A stretch of DNA of 64,000 nt from Lachnospiraceae bacterium (GTDB taxonomy: Bacteria; Bacillota; Clostridia; Lachnospirales; Lachnospiraceae). Position 1 is the stretch's first letter. The number at the start of each line of letters is the position of its first letter. The translations under genes were made by a program, and so were the position numbers. The DNA lies in the NCBI GenBank assembly GCA_015057635.1, contig SVEB01000046.1, positions 1-64,000 of the forward strand. Reading direction: 5' to 3'. Below the pieces are notes generated by a model. It was not told the origin of the DNA, made no database searches, and saw nothing but the letters and a program-made list of their open reading frames with translations. Below are positions 52,376-61,086 of the stretch, piece after piece.

Positions 52376-53653
52376 TTATCTGCGATTTGCAAGCTCCATC
52401 ATAATGTCATCCAGATCCAAGCCTCGCTCTGCCATCAAAACAATCATATGATACAAAAAATCCGCAATCTCATATTTCAGCTCTTCCTTATCCGGATTTT
52501 TTGCTGCAATAATGATCTCTGATGCTTCCTCACCGCATTTCTTTAAGATCTTATCCAGTCCCTTATCAAACAGATAGTTTGTATAGGAACCCTCCTTCTT
52601 ATTCACCTTGCGGTCCATAATCACATCATATAACTCAGTTAATACCGAATATGCATTGATTTCTTTCTGTTTTCTTGTGACAAGTTCCTGAAAGAAACAG
52701 GATTTTTCCCCGGTATGACAGGCAGCTCCGATCTGTGCGACCTTGGCTAAAATCGTATCATTGTCACAGTCTAATTTCAGACTCTTTACATACTGATAAT
52801 GCCCGCTTGTCTCTCCTTTTATCCAGAGTGACTGTCTGCTTCTTGAAAAATAAGTCATCTTTCCGGTCTGCACGGTCATATCAAACGCTTCCTCATTCAT
52901 ATAGGCAACCATCAGCACTTGGGCTGTCTTATAATCCTGTACCACCACCGGAACAAGACCATTTTGATCGGTCTTAAACGCGGAAAATGGAATCCTGCTT
53001 TCAAACGTATCTACCTCTGCTCCTTCTTCCTTTAAAATGCGTTTGATTCTGCCGATATCTTTTTCTTCATAATAATCCGTTGCCACACCTTCTACCCGGT
53101 CAATAGAAAGGAGCATACTGATATCATTTCGCATCAGACTGTCTCTGATGTAAACCGTAAATGGAAGCGCATTGATTTCTTCTATCACACCTTTCGTAAT
53201 GTTCACATGCTTTAGCATCAGATTTCCCACTCCGGCATCCTTTAATCTTTCGATGACTGCTTCTTCCGGCAGCGTATGTTCACTTACCTCTGGAGATCCA
53301 TCATATAAGATTGCAATCTTTTCTTTTCCAAACCGCTTGGATGCCTCTTCCACAGCCTGAAATCCCTTTAGCTTAGCATACTCAATGACCGCCATCGCAG
53401 CTCCGGTGTAAAGCATTTTCTTCACATCTTCAAACCGTTCCACATAGCATCCGGCCATAACCGGGATGTCGCAAACCTTCACTGCCTGCCTTGCCAGCTC
53501 ATAGAATGCTTCCCGTTCCTTTTCCACCATTGTGAAATTATACAGATACAAAGCATCTGCTCCATTTCTTTCATAGTCTGCGGCACGCTCTAACACTCGT
53601 TCTTCCAGCTCATTCTCCGCATTGATATAGCCAATGATTCTCTTTACAGCCAT
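52376..53653 (-). CDS. hisIE: HisIE fused to an N-terminal HisA/HisF-like TIM-barrel domain
   Basis: The 425-residue protein has three parts. Residues about 1-205 align by pattern with HisF ([52 protein letters not shown]), but the first catalytic Asp of HisF (CLD) is Asn (YIN). Residues about 215-320 are HisI (phosphoribosyl-AMP cyclohydrolase: [40 protein letters not shown]), and about 325-425 HisE (phosphoribosyl-ATP pyrophosphatase: [33 protein letters not shown]). It is last in the his operon. The barrel may be structural or regulatory; a separate hisF must exist elsewhere if histidine is made. Confidence 0.9.
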   Translation of the reverse strand: MAVKRIIGYINAENELEERVLERAADYERNGADALYLYNFTMVEKEREAFYELARQAVKVCDIPVMAGCYVERFEDVKKMLYTGAAMAVIEYAKLKGFQAVEEASKRFGKEKIAILYDGSPEVSEHTLPEEAVIERLKDAGVGNLMLKHVNITKGVIEEINALPFTVYIRDSLMRNDISMLLSIDRVEGVATDYYEEKDIGRIKRILKEEGAEVDTFESRIPFSAFKTDQNGLVPVVVQDYKTAQVLMVAYMNEEAFDMTVQTGKMTYFSRSRQSLWIKGETSGHYQYVKSLKLDCDNDTILAKVAQIGAACHTGEKSCFFQELVTRKQKEINAYSVLTELYDVIMDRKVNKKEGSYTNYLFDKGLDKILKKCGEEASEIIIAAKNPDKEELKYEIADFLYHMIVLMAERGLDLDDIMMELANRR

Positions 53654-53697
53654 AAGCGTCCCTCCTAACTAATTATGTATTAAAACACGTCTCCCTG

Positions 53698-54417
53698 TTA
53701 TTTCTCATACTGTGCGATTGCATCCCTTAAACCGATACGCTTCTCATACAGTGCTTTGCCAATGATCGCACCACCGACTCCGATGCGGCTTAAATCATCC
53801 AAATCCTTCATACAGCTGACACCACCGCTTGCAATCACGTTAAGACCAGTAGCCTCCACCATTTCCTTTGTGTGCTCGATATTCGGACCACAAAGCATTC
53901 CATCCTTGGAAATGTCGGTGTACACGATTGTCTTAACCCCAATCTCCTTCATCATAAGTGCCAGGGATACCGCATTATGGCTGCTTACCTTTTCCCAGCC
54001 CTCCGTTGCCACCATCCCATTCTTTGCATCGATGCCGACTATGATCTTCTCCGGTCCAAAGCTCGCAATCAGTTCTTTAATAAATTGAGGGCTCTCCACA
54101 GCTTTTGTTCCGATGATGACCCTCTCTACTCCTAAACTAAGCTTATGCTCCACATCACTTAACGAACGGATTCCACCTCCGGTCTGAACCGGAACCTTCA
54201 CCCTCTGCACGATTTCCCTGATAACATCTTCATTTACTGAATGACCCGCAAGGGCACCGTCTAAATCAACCACATGGATATGGCTTGCGCCTAAAGACTC
54301 CCATAAAGCCGCCACGTTAGACGGAATATGAGAATACACTTCCTCATCGTGAAACTGTCCCTGTCTTAACCTGACACACTGTCCATTCCTGATATCAATT
54401 GCCGGATAAAGTATCAT
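53698..54417 (-). CDS. hisA: HisA, ProFAR isomerase
   Basis: The 239-residue TIM barrel has MILYPAIDIRNGQCVRLRQG with the catalytic Asp8, GGGIRSLSDVEHKLSLGVER, the second catalytic Asp near VYTDISKDGML, and ASGGVSCMKDL. It isomerises N-formimino phosphoribosylamine in histidine biosynthesis. It stands 45 nt before hisIE and 14 nt after hisB. Confidence 0.97.
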   Translation of the reverse strand: MILYPAIDIRNGQCVRLRQGQFHDEEVYSHIPSNVAALWESLGASHIHVVDLDGALAGHSVNEDVIREIVQRVKVPVQTGGGIRSLSDVEHKLSLGVERVIIGTKAVESPQFIKELIASFGPEKIIVGIDAKNGMVATEGWEKVSSHNAVSLALMMKEIGVKTIVYTDISKDGMLCGPNIEHTKEMVEATGLNVIASGGVSCMKDLDDLSRIGVGGAIIGKALYEKRIGLRDAIAQYEK

Positions 54418-54431
54418 CGATCTTCTCCTCC

Positions 54432-55025
54432 TTACTCCATCAAACCTTTTGCCGACAGCACCTCTTTTATCCTCTCATCATAAGAAACGGCTTCATCCAG
54501 TGCTTTTGCAAATGCTTTAAACATCGCCTCTATCATATGATGGCTGTTCCTACCATCCAGTTTCTTTATATGCAGGTTCATTCCTGCTGTGTAGGATATC
54601 GCATAGAAAAACTCCTGCACCAGTTCCGTATCAAATTCACCAACCCGATCCGTCTGAAATTCTGCCTGAAAATTAAGATATGGCCTTCCGGAAAGGTCGA
54701 TGGCACACAATATTAATGCTTCATCCATCGGAAGAATGCAAGAACCATATCGCTTAATTCCCTGTTTTTCTAAAAGCGCTTTCTTAATCGTCTGACCCAG
54801 CACGATTCCTATATCTTCTACGGTATGATGTCCATCTACCTCAAGATCTCCTGCTGCCTTCACGGTAAGATCAAAAAATCCATGTTTCGCGAAACTCACC
54901 AGCATATGATCTAAAAATCCGATTCCCGTTTTCACATCTGCCTTGCCGCTTCCATCCAGATTCAGCTCCATCTCGATGGAGGTCTCTTTTGTTCTTCGTG
55001 TTGTTGATGCAATACGATTCTCCAT
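54432..55025 (-). CDS. hisB: Imidazoleglycerol-phosphate dehydratase
   Basis: The 197-residue enzyme has RIASTTRRTKETSIEMELNL, TGIGFLDHMLVSFAKHGFFD, VDGHHTVEDIGIVLGQTI with the metal-binding HH, and GRNSHHMIEAMFKAFAKAL. It forms the 24-subunit manganese enzyme of histidine synthesis. A 147-bp gap with a possible internal promoter separates it from hisD. Confidence 0.97.
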   Translation of the reverse strand: MENRIASTTRRTKETSIEMELNLDGSGKADVKTGIGFLDHMLVSFAKHGFFDLTVKAAGDLEVDGHHTVEDIGIVLGQTIKKALLEKQGIKRYGSCILPMDEALILCAIDLSGRPYLNFQAEFQTDRVGEFDTELVQEFFYAISYTAGMNLHIKKLDGRNSHHMIEAMFKAFAKALDEAVSYDERIKEVLSAKGLME

Positions 55026-55065
55026 AAGCCCTCCGCTTAACCATTATTTTCCTTTTTGTATTCCT

Positions 55066-55094
55066 ATTATCACATTTCCGATATTAAAAATCAA
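55066..55094 (-). promoter_or_regulatory. Possible internal promoter before hisB
   Basis: TTGATT (complement of 55089-55094), 17 bp, GATAAT (complement of 55066-55071), in the longest gap of the his operon. Nearby GGAGAG/CTCTCC (about 55114-55136) forms a short hairpin that could lower read-through. Confidence 0.4.
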
Positions 55095-55172
55095 GCATCG
55101 GTTTTATGACAAAGGAGAGTCTACTTCCTCTCTCCTCTGCCTCTATCACCTGATTTTTTGATATTCCACTCG

Positions 55173-56480
55173 CTACTCTTCTTTTGTATCCGTTTCAAAC
55201 CTTACTGCCACGGAAGCCGCATGTGCACTCAGCCCTTCCGCCTTTGCAAATGTCTCAATATCCTTATGTACCGCCTCTAAAGCCTCTCTCGAATAAGAAA
55301 TAATGCTGGACTTCTTCATAAAGTCATCCACGCTAAGAGGAGAGAAGAACTTTGCAGTCCCATTAGTCGGTAGAATATGATTTGGTCCTGCAAAATAATC
55401 TCCTAACGGTTCCATCGAATGATCCCCGATAAAGATAGCACCTGCGTTCTGAATCATCGTCATCACTTCATATGGATCCTTCATCATAATCTCTAAATGC
55501 TCCGATGCGATTTCATTTGCAGTCTCAACAGCCTCTTTTACATCCTTTGCAATCAGGATATAACCGTACTGTTTCAGTGATTTCTCAATTATCTGTTTTC
55601 TGGAAAGCGTCTCTGTCATGCGCTCGATTTCTTCTAAAACAGCGTTTCCCAGTTCTTCTGACGTAGTAATTAAGATAGCGGATGCCAGTTCATCATGTTC
55701 TGCCTGGGATAACAGATCCGCAGCTACAAATCTTTTATTTGCTGTCTCATCCGCAAGCACCAGGATCTCACTTGGCCCGGCTACCGAATCAATGCTTACA
55801 TTTCCATAAACCGCCTTTTTCGCTAATGCCACATAGATATTGCCCGGTCCTACAATCTTATCCACCTTTGGAATGGACTCGGTTCCAAAGGCCAGCGCTG
55901 CAATCGCCTGCGCACCGCCCGCCTTATAGATTTCCGTGACGCCTGCCTCCTTTGCTGCCACAAGAGTGCCTGCATAAACACTTCCATCTGCCATAGGAGG
56001 GGTCGTCATCACGATTCTTTTTACCCCGGCTACCTTTGCCGGAAGCACATTCATTAAAACAGAAGAAGGATAGGCAGCCTTTCCACCTGGGACATATACA
56101 CCGACCCTTGCAAGCGGGGTTACTTTCTGTCCTAGTAAGATTCCATTCTCCTCCGTATCAAACCAGCTTCTCTGTTTCTGCTTCTCATGAAAGCGCTCGA
56201 TATTCGCCATCGCCTTGCGGATCACTTCCACCGTTTCCGGAGCAATTTCTTTATAGGCTGCCTGAATTTCTTGCTCTGTCACTCTTATGTTATGTACGCC
56301 AATCTCAGCATGATCAAATTTTCTAGTAAAGGCAAAGACCGCTTCATCTCCTTTATCCCGAACCTCTTTAATAATCGTGGCCACTGCCTGCTCCTGCTGC
56401 CGGTACTGATTCGGACTTCTTTTTAACAGGTTCTGGGCGATATCCTTTTTCGTGTCTTCGGTAAGTTTTAAAATCTTCAT
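55173..56480 (-). CDS. hisD: Histidinol dehydrogenase
   Basis: The 435-residue enzyme has VGVYVPGGKAAYPSSVLMNV, EIYKAGGAQAIAALAFGTES, DKIVGPGNIYVALAKKAVYG, SVAGPSEILVLAD, SQAEHDELASAILIT and NHILPTNGTAKFFSPLSVDD, the complete set of active-site blocks including zinc and histidinol ligands. It carries out the last two oxidations of the pathway. It is 17 nt after hisG. Confidence 0.98.
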   Translation of the reverse strand: MKILKLTEDTKKDIAQNLLKRSPNQYRQQEQAVATIIKEVRDKGDEAVFAFTRKFDHAEIGVHNIRVTEQEIQAAYKEIAPETVEVIRKAMANIERFHEKQKQRSWFDTEENGILLGQKVTPLARVGVYVPGGKAAYPSSVLMNVLPAKVAGVKRIVMTTPPMADGSVYAGTLVAAKEAGVTEIYKAGGAQAIAALAFGTESIPKVDKIVGPGNIYVALAKKAVYGNVSIDSVAGPSEILVLADETANKRFVAADLLSQAEHDELASAILITTSEELGNAVLEEIERMTETLSRKQIIEKSLKQYGYILIAKDVKEAVETANEIASEHLEIMMKDPYEVMTMIQNAGAIFIGDHSMEPLGDYFAGPNHILPTNGTAKFFSPLSVDDFMKKSSIISYSREALEAVHKDIETFAKAEGLSAHAASVAVRFETDTKEE

Positions 56481-56497
56481 CTTAACCCCTCCTTTTT

Positions 56498-57145
56498 CTA
56501 TGCCTTTGTCATCAAAACATCCCTGAGATCCGAGATCATCTTCGTAATCCGTTCATTTTCCATCTTCATGCTCACCTGGTTGACCACCACTCTGGCGGAT
56601 AACGGGCAAATCTCCTCTAACACCACAAGCCCGTTTTCCTTTAAGGTCGATCCAGTCTCCACAATATCCACGATCACTTCTGAAAGTCCTACAATGGGCG
56701 CCAGTTCCACCGATCCGTTTAGCTTGATGATCTCCACTGTCTGATGCTTTCTATTATAAAAATAGTCCTTTGCAATATGAGGATATTTGCTTGCCACACG
56801 GATCAACTCTCCATGTCTTAACTTCTCCCTTGCTTCCTCGGGCCCTGCCACACACATCTTGCATGCTCCGAACTTTAAGTCCAGTACCTCATACAGCTTT
56901 CTGCCTTCCTCTAAGATCGTATCCTTTCCAACCACCCCAATATCCGCAGCACCATACTCCACATAAGTCGGCACATCATTTGCCTTCGCTAAAAAGAAAC
57001 GGATCTTTAACTCCTCATTCGTAAAAATCAGCTTTCTGGAATCCGGCACCTTCATCTCCTCACAGGTAATGCCAATCTGCTCAAACATAGCAAGCGCCGT
57101 TTTTGCAAGCCTGCCCTTCGCAAGCGCTATTGTAATGTAGTCCAT
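56498..57145 (-). CDS. hisG: ATP phosphoribosyltransferase, short catalytic form
   Basis: The start is the ATG at 57143-57145 ([20 protein letters not shown]) with GGAAGGGGG upstream; an upstream extension is not supported. The 215-residue protein is the short HisG form: [32 protein letters not shown], the P-loop-like [25 protein letters not shown]. It lacks the C-terminal regulatory domain and needs HisZ, encoded immediately upstream (17 nt). Confidence 0.97.
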   Translation of the reverse strand: MDYITIALAKGRLAKTALAMFEQIGITCEEMKVPDSRKLIFTNEELKIRFFLAKANDVPTYVEYGAADIGVVGKDTILEEGRKLYEVLDLKFGACKMCVAGPEEAREKLRHGELIRVASKYPHIAKDYFYNRKHQTVEIIKLNGSVELAPIVGLSEVIVDIVETGSTLKENGLVVLEEICPLSARVVVNQVSMKMENERITKMISDLRDVLMTKA

Positions 57146-57161
57146 GACACGCCCCCTTCCT

Positions 57162-58427
57162 TTAACACTGCCTATCAAACACATTCAAACTTACTTTCTC
57201 CATCTTTCCATCCTCTGCATGAATTACCTTCACTTTCTCTTTCTCATTCAAAATGAGGATTCCGCCGATTCCGATCTTTCTGACATAACTTAAATATTCC
57301 TTCAGTTCCTTTACATAAGGCTGCATCAGAAGCTGAATCTGCATTCCGTTTTTCCTTAGCCTGCTTGCAAGCCCGATTGCGGTCTCTGCAAATTCCTCCG
57401 TATAAACAAATAACGTTCCCGACGTATCCGGTTCAAACGCAATCCTCTGTCTTACAAGCGCATTCAATAAAGAATCCAATAGAACCGCCATCCCGATTGC
57501 CGATGACTTCTTCCCGAACTGTTCTAACAGCCCATCATACCGTCCGCCGCTTACAATCGCATCACCGGTTCCATATGTATATCCCTTAAAAATAATCCCG
57601 GTATAATACTCATACTGATTTAACATTCCAAGATCAAATGTAATATACCCATCAAAACCATACAACCTTAATAACTCATAGAGCTTCTCCAACCGTTTCA
57701 AAGCCATGATTGACGTCTCGTTATGGATGCAAGCCTCCACTTCCATTAACTTATCCACCGTTCCAAACAGTTCCGGAAGCTTTAAAAATACCTCCTTTAG
57801 TTCCTTAGACATCTGCCGTTTAGAGAGTACCTCTTCCACACCAAACATATTCTTATTCTCAATCAAAATACGAAGCTGTTCCATTTCCTCCAGGCTTAAG
57901 TTTGCTTCCTGAACAAGCCCCTTAAAAAATCCGGCATGCCCGATTTCCACCTGAAACCTTGTAAGCCCTGCCTTCTTAAGACACTCCACGGTAAGCGCAA
58001 TCATCTCCGCATCCGCATGAACCGATTCATCCCCAATCAGTTCCGCTCCAATCTGGGTCATCTCCTTTAGCTTTCCCTGATAAGAGCTGTTATTCAAGAA
58101 AGTATCCCCGCAATAACTAAGCCTCAAGGGCAGTGTCTCCTCCTTATAATACTTTGCCACGCATCTCGCCACGGAAGGCGTAATATCCGGCCTAAGTGCC
58201 AGAATATTGCCTTCCCGGTCAAAGAACTTATAAATCTCCGAAGACGGTACACTGCCCCTCTCCTTGCTGTACATATCAAAAAACTCAAACATCGGCGTCT
58301 GAATATTCGAAAATCCATACCGACTAAGAACATCCTTCAGACTCTCCTCCAGCTTCGTCTTCCTCTCACACTCCGCATTATAAATATCCCGCACCCCTTC
58401 CGGTGTATGCAGCAGCTTATCAATCAT
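57162..58427 (-). CDS. hisZ: HisZ, regulatory subunit of ATP phosphoribosyltransferase
   Basis: The 421-residue protein resembles histidyl-tRNA synthetase: [60 protein letters not shown] and [16 protein letters not shown]. The anticodon-binding domain is replaced by a shorter tail, as in HisZ. It has AGGAGG 6 nt before the ATG. It binds short HisG, giving activity and histidine feedback. It is the first gene of the operon, behind a structured leader. Confidence 0.94.
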   Translation of the reverse strand: MIDKLLHTPEGVRDIYNAECERKTKLEESLKDVLSRYGFSNIQTPMFEFFDMYSKERGSVPSSEIYKFFDREGNILALRPDITPSVARCVAKYYKEETLPLRLSYCGDTFLNNSSYQGKLKEMTQIGAELIGDESVHADAEMIALTVECLKKAGLTRFQVEIGHAGFFKGLVQEANLSLEEMEQLRILIENKNMFGVEEVLSKRQMSKELKEVFLKLPELFGTVDKLMEVEACIHNETSIMALKRLEKLYELLRLYGFDGYITFDLGMLNQYEYYTGIIFKGYTYGTGDAIVSGGRYDGLLEQFGKKSSAIGMAVLLDSLLNALVRQRIAFEPDTSGTLFVYTEEFAETAIGLASRLRKNGMQIQLLMQPYVKELKEYLSYVRKIGIGGILILNEKEKVKVIHAEDGKMEKVSLNVFDRQC

Positions 58428-58458
58428 AAAAACCTCCTAATTTCCTAGTTATGCACGA

Positions 58459-58570
58459 AAACTTTACGGATGGTTTTTGGCGGGGGGCTGGTGAGTCGGG
58501 TTTTGCAAGCAATTGTACTGCTTACAAAACCCTATTTATGTAGGTAATCCAAAAACCATCCGTAAAGTTT
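58459..58570 (-). promoter_or_regulatory. Large hairpin in the his operon leader
   Basis: 22 nt at 58459-58480 pair perfectly with 58549-58570. Inside, GGGTTTTGcAAGCA (58498-58511) pairs with TGCTTaCAAAACCC (58519-58532). The structure sits between the promoter and the hisZ ribosome binding site. It ends with a weak TTTT on the transcript strand. It lacks a visible T-box UGGNACC element or a His-rich leader peptide. A regulatory role is probable but its type is unknown. It does not share the cap of elements A-E. Confidence 0.7.
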
Positions 58571-58617
58571 AATAATATAGTTTAGCGCGCTACCATGCTA
58601 CCATACGAATGTACTTC

Positions 58618-58646
58618 ATTATAACCTGTATGGGAATTTCTGTCAA
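58618..58646 (-). promoter_or_regulatory. Consensus promoter of the his operon
   Basis: TTGACA (complement of 58641-58646), 17 bp, TATAAT (complement of 58618-58623). The leader to hisZ is about 185 nt. Confidence 0.88.
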
Positions 58647-58744
58647 TATCAACCACTAATTACAAATTCTTCTCATGAATGCCCCACTGAAATTCAATTC
58701 CGCTTTTTCCTTATTTCTTTTTATATTTTATTATTCACATCTTA

Positions 58745-58779
58745 CATCTTATATCTTATATCTTATATCTTATATCTTA
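58745..58779. repeat. 7-bp microsatellite (TATCTTA)5
   Basis: Five tandem copies, CATCTTA followed by four exact TATCTTA, lie in a pyrimidine-rich non-coding region (58650-59020) where no gene is supported. Confidence 0.9.
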
Positions 58780-59025
58780 GCTTTTAATTTTCATCCTGTA
58801 TTCTTTCTCTTTTATCTCTCGTCCAATCTGAACCCTCAGATGTTTCCGCTCAGCGATTTCATCCCTCACATCTTCCACTTATCTCAAACCACAATCTCAT
58901 ACTTTTCACATCAGACTATAACCTCGGCTCCCTCTTCCATGCCTTTCGCTCTCCCGTTCAATCCATCTATCCAATCCTCTCAAATCACCCGTCCCATCCA
59001 TCGGTCGCACCGAACCAGTGTCTCC

Positions 59026-59059
59026 TCGCAATGCGTTTTGTCTTTTAAACGCATTGCGA
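59026..59059 (-). repeat. Accessory hairpin abutting giant element D
   Basis: TCGCAATGCGTTT (59026-59038) pairs with AAACGCATTGCGA (59047-59059). The stem core AATGCGTTT is the same as in the accessory hairpin of element C. Confidence 0.85.
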
Positions 59060-59355
59060 CTTGGGAAGAGGCCCGGTGTGTGAAGAAACGGACACGGCCC
59101 CAGGCTCGTGGACGGACACAGACGAGGGGCGGCGGGCTTATATATTTCCAAGTGTACGGCCTCAAGGCGAACAAAAGCGGCCGGAATCTTCGAATAGCAG
59201 ACAGTGGTTTCCTGTCTGATAGTCGAAGATTCCGACCGCTTTTGTCCGAGCTTGGGACGCACACTGGAAAAATATAAGCCCGCCGCCCCTCGTCTGTGTC
59301 CGTCCACGAGCCTGGGGCCGTGTCCGTTTCTTCACACACCGGGCCTCTTCCCAAG
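59060..59355 (-). repeat. Giant palindromic element D (largest copy)
   Basis: Outer arms are perfectly complementary for over 80 bp (59060-59143 with the right arm to 59355). Internal loop ACGGCCTCAAGGCGAACA opposite TGTCCGAGCTTGGGACG, then an 18-bp inner stem, cap GAATAGCAGACAG (59192-59204), loop TGGTTTC, CTGTCTGATAGTC (59212-59224). The loop is of the same type as element B. It ends 15 nt from the recU stop codon. Confidence 0.92.
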
Positions 59356-59370
59356 CCCTCCCTAAATCAC

Positions 59371-59907
59371 CTACTCATCCCTGGAGTTCAGATCCTTCTG
59401 GAGCATGGTGAGGTAGGGGACGTAGACGCCGGTGTGTTTTGGGATCACGTAGTCTTCGGAAAGTTCGTCGAAGCGGAAGCTCTTGCGGCCTCCGTTCTTT
59501 GCGCGCATCCAGAATCGATATAACTCCTCGAAACGCAGATAATAAAAAACATCCTTCTTCGAGTAATAAATCAGGATAAATGAAATCCCTCCCTGATCCT
59601 CAAAATCCTTCATAAATTCCACCTGGTGTTCATGAATATTCGCCAAAGCGAACGTATCCACCGCACATTCCTTCGCATCAAAGCAAACCGGAATTCCCTG
59701 TACGGCTCCGATATAATCGACCGTACTCTTCTGTTCAAAATACGCTAACGTAATATGTCTCTTTTCCTTATCAATCTTCATCGGGGTGATCGGCGTCGGC
59801 ACCTTCTGAATCAGCGCCAGCCTATTATCCCGGTATTTTTCATTTGTCAGGTTAATCAGTTCCTCAAGTAACGAACCTCGTAACCCTCTGGAATTCCAAG
59901 ATGGCAT
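59371..59907 (-). CDS. recU: Holliday junction resolvase RecU
   Basis: The start is ATG at 59905-59907 (MPSWNSRGLRGSLLEELINL) behind AAGGAG; an in-frame extension upstream is not supported. The 178-residue nuclease has TNEKYRDNRLALIQKVPTPI, the catalytic region KSTVDYIGAVQGIPVCFDAKE (D...E-x-K), and SFILIYYSKKDVFYYLRFEE. RecU resolves four-way DNA junctions in Firmicutes. Usually it is next to ponA; here its neighbours are RluA and palindrome D. Confidence 0.93.
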   Translation of the reverse strand: MPSWNSRGLRGSLLEELINLTNEKYRDNRLALIQKVPTPITPMKIDKEKRHITLAYFEQKSTVDYIGAVQGIPVCFDAKECAVDTFALANIHEHQVEFMKDFEDQGGISFILIYYSKKDVFYYLRFEELYRFWMRAKNGGRKSFRFDELSEDYVIPKHTGVYVPYLTMLQKDLNSRDE

Positions 59908-60021
59908 AGCATGCTCCTTTTTTCTATACTTCTTCCCATTTATGGCTGATCTGCTGCCAGATATCACTTTCAAACAAATGCTTTCGCTGATATAAAATCT
60001 TCATTTAAAATAATCCGGAAT

Positions 60022-61014
60022 CTAAAATAGATCCGCCTGAATCTTCTGAAACAGTGCCGGTTCTTTTGCAACGATCACCTTTTTGCTTACTTTTTCAAAC
60101 TCGTCCTTCATTTCCGGAAACTCTAAACGGTAAGAGTGTAAAAGCTGTGCATCCAGCTTATATTTTTCTTTAAAGAACGCATTGATCTTCTTATCGCCGT
60201 ACTTAAAGTCACCGATTAATGGATGCCCCTGGCTGGCAAGATGCGCGCGGATCTGGTGTGTCTTACCGGTAATTAGCTTCACTTCCAACAGCGTGTAGCC
60301 ATTGCCGGACTGAATCGGTGTATACTCGGTCTCAATACGGGATACGGTCATATCCGCATTCTTTTCATACTGTTTTGCTTTCGCTTCATCCCGGATGATC
60401 GTCACCTTATTCTTCGCTTCATCTTTAATCAGGTACCCGTCGATTCTCTCCGCCTTTGTCACAACACCTTTTACAATGGTACGATAATATTTGTGGATGC
60501 TTCGGTCACGGAAAAGCTCCGACATCACCTGAAGTCCCTTTAGCGTCTTTCCTGCCACCACAATACCGGTCGTATTACGGTCAAGACGGTTGCATACGCC
60601 TGGCTTAAAGCTGTTTAATTCTTCCTTCGTAATGCTCTTATTCTCGATCAGATAGGAAATGATATGTTCCACAAGGGAGATATCATTCTTTTCCGCCTTC
60701 TGGGATAGCAATCCTGCCGGCTTATCCACAACTAAGATATTCTCATCCTCATACAGAACCTGAAATGCGGCCTTTACCGTCTGTACCTGCATCTCCTCGG
60801 AAAAACCTGCGATCGTCTCATCTGATAGAAATAGTCGGATCACATCGCCCTCATTCAGTTTTTCATTTCCTTCTGCCTTCTTGCCGTTTAGCGTGATATT
60901 CTTCTTGCGAAGCATCTTATAAAAAAAGCTCTTTGGTGCCTTATTTAAGATCTTTGCTAACAGCTTATCCATTCTTTGTCCTGCTTCATTTTTTGAAACG
61001 GTTACTTCCTTCAT
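60022..61014 (-). CDS. RluA-family 23S rRNA pseudouridine synthase
   Basis: The 330-residue enzyme has an N-terminal S4 RNA-binding domain (QRMDKLLAKILNKAPKSFFY, KKNITLNGKKAEGNEKLNEG) and the RluA catalytic domain (YEDENILVVDKPAGLLSQ, VCNRLDRNTTGIVVAGKTLK with the catalytic Asp, LITGKTHQIRAHLASQGHPL). Best match is the RluC/D type. AT start behind a normal spacing from recU (about 110 nt). It modifies uridines in the large rRNA. Confidence 0.92.
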   Translation of the reverse strand: MKEVTVSKNEAGQRMDKLLAKILNKAPKSFFYKMLRKKNITLNGKKAEGNEKLNEGDVIRLFLSDETIAGFSEEMQVQTVKAAFQVLYEDENILVVDKPAGLLSQKAEKNDISLVEHIISYLIENKSITKEELNSFKPGVCNRLDRNTTGIVVAGKTLKGLQVMSELFRDRSIHKYYRTIVKGVVTKAERIDGYLIKDEAKNKVTIIRDEAKAKQYEKNADMTVSRIETEYTPIQSGNGYTLLEVKLITGKTHQIRAHLASQGHPLIGDFKYGDKKINAFFKEKYKLDAQLLHSYRLEFPEMKDEFEKVSKKVIVAKEPALFQKIQADLF

Positions 61015-61033
61015 ATTTTACCTCTGATAAAAG

Positions 61034-61067
61034 AATGCTCTTATAACAAATGGTTGTCATAAAAGCA
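61034..61067 (-). terminator. Probable terminator of the 61087 gene
   Basis: ATGCT-TTAT-ACAA and TTGT-ATAA-AGCAT pair imperfectly around a 4-nt loop; on the minus strand TCTTTTATC follows. It lies 20 nt after the stop codon. Confidence 0.55.
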
Positions 61068-61086
61068 TCCTGTATTTTCTATTGAA

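Noticed and set aside
58459-58570. his leader hairpin as a sixth giant element or T-box
   Set aside because: It lacks the GAATAGCAGACAG cap and ACA/TGT junction, lies 5' of a gene, and has no T-box UGGNACC sequence.
58675-59277. 200-codon plus-strand ORF upstream of recU region
   Set aside because: It runs through a pyrimidine-rich tract, a microsatellite and half of element D; composition is low-complexity and no start signal is seen.
25446-59355. Elements A-E as integron attC sites or MITEs
   Set aside because: No GTTRRRY/RYYYAAC core sites, no integrase, and stems far longer than attC; no terminal sequence identity between copies or target duplications as expected for MITEs.
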